From positions 20,623-84,622 of the forward strand of contig JBBSGT010000001.1 in assembly GCA_038253825.1 (NCBI GenBank): DNA of 64,000 bases, in the 5' to 3' direction. Positions 59,088 to 64,000 of the stretch are shown one piece after another. The stretch comes from JACDET01 sp038253825. Lineage in GTDB: Bacteria > Patescibacteriota > Microgenomatia > Levybacterales > UBA12049. The notes under the pieces were generated by a model. That model was not told the DNA's origin, did no database searches, and was given only the letters and a program-made list of their open reading frames with translations. Within the stretch, counting starts at the first letter, position 1. Each line of letters opens with the position of its first letter. The position numbers were made by a program, and so were the translations under genes.

Positions 59088-59246
59088 ATGATCGATTTGG
59101 ATAAAAAAGAAGATCTCAAAGAAGAAGTTGTTCCATCCGAGATGCTGCAAGAGTTACACGCTTTGCGAGAAAAAGTGGGAAAACTTGAAGGGCAAATGGA
59201 ACTGTTTTTAGCTTCCCGAGCTAAAAAATTAAGGCGTTATTCTTGA
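59088..59246 (+). CDS. 52-aa coiled-coil-like protein
   Basis: The ATG at 59088 opens 52 codons: MIDLDKKEDLKEEVVPSEML then QELHALREKVGKLEGQMELF and a basic end (RAKKLRRYS). The heptad pattern of Leu over about residues 20-45 suggests a short coiled coil. Its 3' end overlaps the convergent flavodoxin-like gene by 10 nt. No family recognised. It fills the only stretch between nadD and the flavodoxin-like gene. Confidence 0.5.
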   Translation: MIDLDKKEDLKEEVVPSEMLQELHALREKVGKLEGQMELFLASRAKKLRRYS

Positions 59247-59854
59247 GGAGGGATAGGATTTTGCTTCAATGCATTCGCAACTGAGACGAGAATATGTGCT
59301 GCTGATTTTCCTGTTTTGATAGACCAGTCATGTCGATAATCTGTTTCCAAATATGATTTACCGGGACCAGGACCTTTATTCCAATAGGTCCAAGCTTGTC
59401 CGGGAACGGTGAAGCCTGTATCTATAAGGGCAATTGCCAACTCTCCGATCACATGGTGAGCGCCATCTTCATTCCCTGTTACCACAAATCCTGCTACTTT
59501 ATTAAACGCGATAAATCTGCCTTGGTTATCTTTCTCAGATAACAATGCATCCATTCGTTCAAGGACTCTTTTGGCAACGCTTGATGGTTGTCCCATCCAG
59601 GTTGGACTTGCCATGACAAGAATATCTGCTTTAACAATTTTGTCGTGAATAGGTGGCCATTCGTCACCTTCCCCTTCATCTGTCGAGACACCGGGTTTTA
59701 TCATATGATCGACAGCGCGAATCATTTCAGTTGTGACTCCTTTTTCTTCAAGTGCTTCTTTCACAACCATTGCCAAAGCTTCAGTATTCGATCGTTTGGG
59801 AGAAGGGGAAAGGGTACAGTTAATAATAAGTGCTGCAAGAGCGCCTTTTGTCAT
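59237..59854 (-). CDS. flavodoxin-like NAD(P)H-dependent FMN reductase
   Basis: 205 aa. IINCTLSPSPKRSNTEALAM is the FMN phosphate-binding loop, and ADILVMASPTWMGQPSSVAK then RVLERMD (about 75-102) and GFVVTGNEDGAHHVIGELAI are the other flavin contacts of the FMN_red/flavodoxin-like family. It likely reduces quinones or other small electrophiles with NAD(P)H. It lies downstream of the LUD gene on the same strand with a 78-nt gap, near an HxlR regulator. Confidence 0.85.
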   Translation of the reverse strand: MTKGALAALIINCTLSPSPKRSNTEALAMVVKEALEEKGVTTEMIRAVDHMIKPGVSTDEGEGDEWPPIHDKIVKADILVMASPTWMGQPSSVAKRVLERMDALLSEKDNQGRFIAFNKVAGFVVTGNEDGAHHVIGELAIALIDTGFTVPGQAWTYWNKGPGPGKSYLETDYRHDWSIKTGKSAAHILVSVANALKQNPIPPQE

Positions 59855-59932
59855 AAAACAAGTTTAACCATAACATATAAGAAAGAGGTAAACAGATAGT
59901 AACGAATAAGCAAGAATGCATAAGCTAGCTGC

Positions 59933-60553
59933 TTAGAAACCTAATTTTTCCTTTACCAGCACCATGGTAATTCTTTTTGGGTTGACCTCTTTGTTGAGGA
60001 TAACCACTTTACTTACGTTACTATGAAAAGTTACATCAAGATGGTATGCTTTTCGAGCACGTTGTGTCTCCAATGGCAATACATAATCATAAATTCGCTT
60101 TAACGCCTCATCAAGATTTTTGACAATCTTTTGTGTACCAACGACCCAAATGACGTGATCCGAACCATAGACATATGCTGGCAACTGACTTCCAGTGTTG
60201 GAAGCAATGACTACTTTGCCATCTTCTGTCACTGCATGAACGCTACCGATTGCCCACTGTGGAGCTGCGCCGAGTTTTTGCATTTCTCTTTGGTCGGTGT
60301 CACGATTCATACCAACAAGTTTTGTCCTAACGGAATCGTAGTTACCCGACTCCTCGATTTCCTTTGCAATACCTGAATCGCTCAATGTAATTGATGTCAT
60401 TGTCATAACTTCTGCGCCTTTTGGTAGAAGCTCCAGAACTGTTGTTTTTGCGGCCTCATGAGAGTCAACGATAATTGTATTTACATTTGCTTCCTGCAAT
60501 GCTGTCACTGTTTTGTCGATTGATTCTTGATTTGCTAGTGTATCCCAATTCAT
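59933..60553 (-). CDS. LUD domain (LutC/YkgG-like) protein
   Basis: 206 aa. VTALQEANVNTIIVDSHEAA, LLPKGAEVMTMTSITLSDSG, AIGSVHAVTEDGKVVIASNT, GSQLPAYVYGSDHVIWVVGT and KIVKNLDEALKRIYDYVLPL are the LUD-domain segments. LUD proteins include lactate-utilisation subunits, but stand-alone copies have unknown redox-linked roles. It is divergent from an HxlR regulator, with a palindrome between them, so it is probably that regulator's target. No LutA/LutB partners are present. Confidence 0.87.
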   Translation of the reverse strand: MNWDTLANQESIDKTVTALQEANVNTIIVDSHEAAKTTVLELLPKGAEVMTMTSITLSDSGIAKEIEESGNYDSVRTKLVGMNRDTDQREMQKLGAAPQWAIGSVHAVTEDGKVVIASNTGSQLPAYVYGSDHVIWVVGTQKIVKNLDEALKRIYDYVLPLETQRARKAYHLDVTFHSNVSKVVILNKEVNPKRITMVLVKEKLGF

Positions 60554-60586
60554 TTTATTTCCTTCTTTCTTTAAGATAGTTATGCT

Positions 60587-60624
60587 ATACTAGCAGTGTA
60601 ACTTTATAATGTAAAGTAGTTACA
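60587..60624. promoter_or_regulatory. divergent promoter with nested palindrome between LUD and HxlR genes
   Basis: Outer inverted repeat TGTAACT (60597-60603) / AGTTACA (60618-60624); inner ACTTTA (60601-60606) / TAAAGT (60612-60617) with 5 nt between. The minus-strand promoter for the LUD gene, TTTACA (60610-60615), 17 nt, TAGTAT (60587-60592), overlaps it, and a plus-strand TATAAT (60605-60610) lies within it. A dimeric repressor bound here would block both genes. Confidence 0.6.
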
Positions 60625-60635
60625 AAAAGGGAAGT

Positions 60636-60950
60636 ATGGAAGACATTCGAGATACACATATAAATTGCGCGGTTACTAAAACACTCAAAATAATTGGCAG
60701 TAAATGGACAATGTTACTCATTCATAACATTTTTGGTGGAAAGAAACGCTTCGGCGAATTGCAACGATCTCTACCAGGGATCAGTCCAAAAACACTTTCA
60801 CAACGTCTCCAAGAACTCGAGAAAGATGGCATTATTTCCAAAAAAGTTTTTGCAGAAGTGCCACTACATGTAGAATATTCTTTAACAGACAAAGGGCAAT
60901 CACTCAGAGGTGTTTTTCGATCACTTGAAAAGTGGGGAAGCAAGTCATAA
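60636..60950 (+). CDS. HxlR-family winged-helix regulator
   Basis: 104 aa. NCAVTKTLKIIGSKWTMLLI (about 11-30) carries the conserved Cys and the G-x-K-W-x-x-x-I helix; KKRFGELQRSLPGISPKTLS then QRLQELEKDGII is the recognition part; and VEYSLTDKGQSL is the wing. In YodB and HypR the same N-terminal Cys senses quinones or disulfide stress. It likely represses itself and the divergent LUD/flavoprotein genes via the palindrome at 60597-60624. The ribosome binding site AAGGGAAG precedes the ATG. Confidence 0.92.
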   Translation: MEDIRDTHINCAVTKTLKIIGSKWTMLLIHNIFGGKKRFGELQRSLPGISPKTLSQRLQELEKDGIISKKVFAEVPLHVEYSLTDKGQSLRGVFRSLEKWGSKS

Positions 60951-60951
60951 T

Positions 60952-62238
60952 TTAATTTTCGCTTTTCGTTAAAAGAACTTTACTTACTCGATTTTCATCC
61001 ATGTCCACTATTTCATAAATATAATCATCATATTCTACACGATCACCGCTGATTGGTATTCGGTCTAGCCGACTCATGACAAAGCCGCCGAGTGTATGAT
61101 AATTTCCTGATCTTTCATCTGGTAGTTTTTTAATCTGGAAATAATCTTTAAATTCATCAGTAGAAATAAGACCATCAATAAGCCAGGATTTACTGTCTCT
61201 CTTTATAATTTCTTTTTCTTCGATTTCACTTGCTGCCGGGATATCACCGACAATTGCTTCCAGTATGTCAGTCAAAGAAATTAATCCTTCAATCATCCCA
61301 TACTCATCAATAATTAACGCAAGATGTATGCCAGATTTTTTAAATAATTCAAGTATTTTCAAGGCAGGTGTCGTGGATGGAATAAAGAGGGGTTTGTGAA
61401 GAGACTTTTGTAAATTCATTTTTCCATCTTCAAGAAAATCTTTGAGTGCATCTTCTGTCCTCACAATCCCAATTACTTTATCAAGTGTACCAGTACAAAC
61501 CGGATAATACGAATGTGTTGTCGTTAACAATTTTTTCTGAATAGTTGCTAGCGAACTATCAAGCTCTAACCAAATAATTTGCTTTCGCGATCTCATGAGA
61601 GAATTCACCTGTCGATCACTTAAGCGAAAGGTACGTTCTACAATGTTTTTTTCTGTTTGTTCAAAGATCCCAGCTTTTGTTCCTTCCCGAATAAGCATCT
61701 TTACTTCATCCTCGCTCACACCACTTTCATCAATTATTTTTATCCTGAGAAGTTTTAAGACAAAATCTGTTGAAACACTTAAAAGTGAAATAATAGGAAT
61801 AGTAAAGCGGGAAAACGTCTCCATTGATGGAGCCATAAAAGAAGCTATTTTTTCAGGATTACTCAAGGCAATTCTTTTGGGGACGAGTTCACCAATAATC
61901 AAAGAGAGATACGTAATAATGATAACGACGATGGCAAGAGAAAGTGCATCACTATAAGGGGATAATAAAGAAATTTTTACTAACCACATTTGTAATGCAT
62001 GCGCAATAGTCGCACCACCGAAAGCACCGGCAAAAATGCCAATTAACGTGATGCCTACCTGAGTAGTGGACAGAAAGCGATTTGGATTTTCTGCAAGGTC
62101 GAGAGCTTTCTTTGCATTTTCATTACCTTCTTGTGCTTGTTTTTGCAATTTATGTTTACGGGAAGCAATAATTGCTGCTTCTGCCATTGCGAACATGCCA
62201 TTGACAACAATCAGTAGCAAAATGATGAGGATTTCCAT
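60952..62238 (-). CDS. CNNM/CBS/CorC-type membrane protein (hemolysin-like)
   Basis: 428 aa. CNNM (DUF21) membrane domain at about 1-195: IILLLIVVNGMFAMAEAAII, NPNRFLSTTQVGITLIGIFA, GELVPKRIALSNPEKIA. Paired CBS domains at about 205-330 (MRSRKQIIWLELDSSLATIQ, LALIIDEYGMIEGLISLTDI), then the C-terminal CorC_HlyC domain (about 345-425, YHTLGGFVMSRLDRIPISGD). The family handles Mg2+/Co2+ efflux or Na+-coupled Mg2+ transport. It converges with the HxlR gene 1 nt away. Confidence 0.95.
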   Translation of the reverse strand: MEILIILLLIVVNGMFAMAEAAIIASRKHKLQKQAQEGNENAKKALDLAENPNRFLSTTQVGITLIGIFAGAFGGATIAHALQMWLVKISLLSPYSDALSLAIVVIIITYLSLIIGELVPKRIALSNPEKIASFMAPSMETFSRFTIPIISLLSVSTDFVLKLLRIKIIDESGVSEDEVKMLIREGTKAGIFEQTEKNIVERTFRLSDRQVNSLMRSRKQIIWLELDSSLATIQKKLLTTTHSYYPVCTGTLDKVIGIVRTEDALKDFLEDGKMNLQKSLHKPLFIPSTTPALKILELFKKSGIHLALIIDEYGMIEGLISLTDILEAIVGDIPAASEIEEKEIIKRDSKSWLIDGLISTDEFKDYFQIKKLPDERSGNYHTLGGFVMSRLDRIPISGDRVEYDDYIYEIVDMDENRVSKVLLTKSEN

Positions 62239-62314
62239 AACCTAAACATTATAGCAAATCTCAACGACCTCTGCGTTTTCCTTGAAAAGGCAGATGAAAG
62301 GTACAAAAATATAG

Positions 62315-63517
62315 CTACTCATTGAGGGAATCAATTTCATAGTAGAATGGTTCATCCTGTCCATCGATAAAAATTTCAGTCGCACTAGGATATTTATATA
62401 TTTCATATAGTCTTATAATTTTTGTTGATGATTGTATGTTCTGTGTTCTTTCATATTTTCCTCTTCTTACGACCGGAATTCCATTATAGGGAAAAATTGA
62501 AGTTTTTTTATTAATAAGATTTAAGGGGAAGTTAGGGGTAGGTTTATCATGTACAGATGCGCGAATTGCATGGGGATAGCTCATTTTTATAATGTCTAAT
62601 TTTTTCAAAGCTAGTAAAGTGGAAACATAGTCCACTGTAGCATACTCAACAAGTGCTCGTATGTTATAGGGGATTTTATGCAAGGGTATTTTCATGAGAA
62701 AGAAATGCTCTTCCAAACTATGATCAAAAGGAAGATTAAAAACAAGCATGGCTTTTTTTAATATATCAAGTCCCTGAGTAATGAGAACATCTTTTTTGTA
62801 TAGCGTATAGAGTAGTCTTTTTATATCGTCATGTACTTGAGCAAAAAGTTCTCTATCCTTAATAAGATTATCCAACCCTTCTATATTTACCAGCCCGTTA
62901 AGGTTAAATTGATTTTTTAGGTCATTGAGCTTTTGCATATAATTGTGAATCAGAGATTTATCATTATTAGTAAAAATATCAGCGAGTAATATACCATCTG
63001 ATAAAAGTGTAATTTTAGCACCAGGATTATAAATTTTTTCGACTGATAATAAAATATTACGAAGTTGAGACATAAGCAAATATTCACCTAAATCCACAAA
63101 ATCCATGGAATGGCCTGTTGTGAGAGGACTTTGTTTCTTGTGTGGAATTGTGGGTAAAACTATTTGTATAGGCTCACTTCTCTCAACAAAATAATTTATC
63201 TTGGACAAAAATGTATGCAGGTATGGTTCTAATGTTGTTAGCGAACCCCGGCGAATATTTGCTTTAAGAAGAATCGAAAGAATTGCTGATGAAGTATTCA
63301 AAGCATCTTGATTAGGATGGATAATTCGAGGAGTTAGAATTTCTGTACTAAAATCATCGATGACATTTTTAGGTAAATTTCTTTGCGGATAGTAGGGTAA
63401 TGATTGTGCATCAAAATTTTTAAAAATAATTATTTCTGAAAAATTTTCTCTCAGCCAGAGAGGAGATAGAGATATATAATTATTATCTTGAGTAATTATC
63501 TGAAAATCTGTAAGCAT
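62315..63517 (-). CDS. DIT1/PvcA-family (isonitrile synthase-like) protein
   Basis: 400 aa. The central part matches the DIT1_PvcA pattern: IQIVLPTIPHKKQSPLTTGH (about 117-136; family consensus like P-x-F-P-x-K-S), MDFVDLGEYLLMSQLRNIL (family D-x-x-E), then KIYNPGAKITLLSDGILLAD (about 161-180; family I-Y-x-P-G-A-x-x-x-I-x-S-D-G-x-x-x-x-D). MSYPHAIRASVHDKP near residue 312 fits the C-terminal Y-P-x-x-I-R-x-S-x-H. Known members make isonitriles from Trp or Tyr with ribulose-5-phosphate, or dityrosine precursors. There is no PvcB-type oxygenase in the window, though the window ends one partial gene further. Strong motif match; substrate unknown. Confidence 0.72.
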   Translation of the reverse strand: MLTDFQIITQDNNYISLSPLWLRENFSEIIIFKNFDAQSLPYYPQRNLPKNVIDDFSTEILTPRIIHPNQDALNTSSAILSILLKANIRRGSLTTLEPYLHTFLSKINYFVERSEPIQIVLPTIPHKKQSPLTTGHSMDFVDLGEYLLMSQLRNILLSVEKIYNPGAKITLLSDGILLADIFTNNDKSLIHNYMQKLNDLKNQFNLNGLVNIEGLDNLIKDRELFAQVHDDIKRLLYTLYKKDVLITQGLDILKKAMLVFNLPFDHSLEEHFFLMKIPLHKIPYNIRALVEYATVDYVSTLLALKKLDIIKMSYPHAIRASVHDKPTPNFPLNLINKKTSIFPYNGIPVVRRGKYERTQNIQSSTKIIRLYEIYKYPSATEIFIDGQDEPFYYEIDSLNE

Positions 63518-63844
63518 ATGATGACTAAAATTTATTAATTAAGAGCTTTCTGAAAGAGAAGATTAGATATATCAAAAGAGTTTTGTCATTCTAAACCTAA
63601 TTTTTGATAGTTTCTTCAGATACTTAATCCGTGTTTAATGTGTTTTCGCTTTTAAATAAAGCAAGAATTGATGGATTTAATGTAAGGATTCTGTATGATA
63701 GTAACAGGTTTATAAAGTAGAGGTCAAATGTGTTGTCATTATATGACGACTTTATTAAATAAAATGACATTACGTTTATCAGTAATTCCTCAAAGAGAGA
63801 ATATTTTGCAAGTTCTGCCTCATGGATAACAGTGGCAACAGTAA

Positions 63845-64000
63845 TTAACAAAAAGTTGTTTGGTAATATGTCAATACATTTTGTGCATCGAAAGGTAAAT
63901 AGAAACGGTCTTCAATGATTCTTTTCGTTTTTTGATCAGTTTGGGATTTCTGAATAAGTGCAGGGTTTTGTAGCGCGTATGTTTCAAACTCCACGATGCT
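63845..64000 (-). CDS. C-terminal end of an unrecognised protein (cut by window edge)
   Basis: The last 51 codons of a leftward gene that starts beyond the right edge: SIVEFETYALQNPALIQKSQ, then a basic helix and DRFYLPFDAQNVLTYYQTTF-C. Soluble, no family recognised. It lies upstream of the isonitrile-synthase-like gene on the same strand with a 327-nt gap (63518-63844) in which I see no gene; the only frame there starts with TTG and overlaps this stop. Confidence 0.5.
   Translation of the reverse strand, partial: SIVEFETYALQNPALIQKSQTDQKTKRIIEDRFYLPFDAQNVLTYYQTTFC

Noticed and set aside
59933..60553. Lactate-utilisation operon
   Set aside because: Only a stand-alone LUD protein is present; the LutA/LutB-type Fe-S partners are missing, so a role in lactate oxidation is not supported.
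63624..63851. 75-codon frame at the right end
   Set aside because: It starts with TTG, overlaps the stop region of the partial gene on the same strand, and has no ribosome binding site or recognisable family.
1..64000. CRISPR array, rRNA, prophage or insertion sequence
   Set aside because: No regularly spaced direct repeats, rRNA-like sequence, transposase, integrase or phage structural genes were seen on either strand.

Overview
The window looks like a chromosome segment from an AT-rich, small-genome bacterium of the Patescibacteria (Candidate Phyla Radiation), most likely Microgenomates. This is inference, with no 16S or ribosomal marker in the window. The signs are tightly packed genes that often abut or overlap (ATGA junctions), many single-copy repair genes lying among large unrecognised secreted proteins, a UvrC without its C-terminal helix-hairpin-helix region, -10 boxes lying only 6-7 nt before several start codons (leaderless messages), and Gram-positive-like envelope genes (LytR_C, WxL-like, DUF916, UppP). 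TGA is used as an ordinary stop codon. No CRISPR array, rRNA, insertion sequence or prophage was seen. One tRNA, Lys(CTT), is present.

Layout. 0-6 kb: a decayed EamA transporter, a COG4705 membrane protein, a methyltransferase, and a rifampin-phosphotransferase-like dikinase split in two at a run of eight G. 6-13 kb: mutS-mutL, an AlkA-like glycosylase and a Sat-CysC (PAPS synthetase) fusion. 13-22 kb: a surface-protein locus with three WxL-like proteins, two DUF916 (WxL-interacting) membrane proteins, one of them fused to LytR_C, and a multi-domain adhesin, followed by a PAPS-type sulfotransferase and a PIG-V-like mannosyltransferase. 24-31 kb: uvrA, a membrane-anchored transglutaminase-like protein, two very small membrane proteins, uvrC. 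31-35 kb: an unrecognised protein with GT-B-like features, a methyltransferase, a HAD phosphatase and a 56-aa ORF, then a DinJ/YafQ-type toxin-antitoxin pair. 35.5-40.5 kb: an orphan peptide-binding protein, secG, a GlmR/YvcK-like protein, a four-TM holin-like protein, DUF2130 and rnhB.

40.6-56 kb is an accessory region: a long disordered protein, a dockerin-bearing membrane protein, tRNA-Lys, tandem RibD_C reductases, an ABC-F ATPase with a short upstream ORF, several broken genes (DUF4386, a BrnT toxin, an amber-interrupted ORF), low-complexity proteins, and a VirD4/TraG-like ATPase whose Walker B aspartate appears to be replaced. 56-64 kb: uppP, nadE and nadD separated by palindromic repeat elements, a redox-type module (HxlR regulator, LUD protein, flavodoxin-like reductase) sharing a palindromic divergent promoter, a CorC/HlyC-type membrane protein, and a protein with the signature of DIT1/PvcA isonitrile synthases.

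How the parts may work together (inference). PAPS made by Sat-CysC could feed the nearby sulfotransferase, possibly modifying surface glycans made with the mannosyltransferase. The WxL-like and DUF916 proteins look like one cell-surface complex. The most unusual items are the WxL-like locus with its shared aromatic/His-rich juxtamembrane motif, the isonitrile-synthase homologue, the orphan VirD4-like ATPase, the G8-split dikinase, and the GT-like/methyltransferase/HAD cassette.
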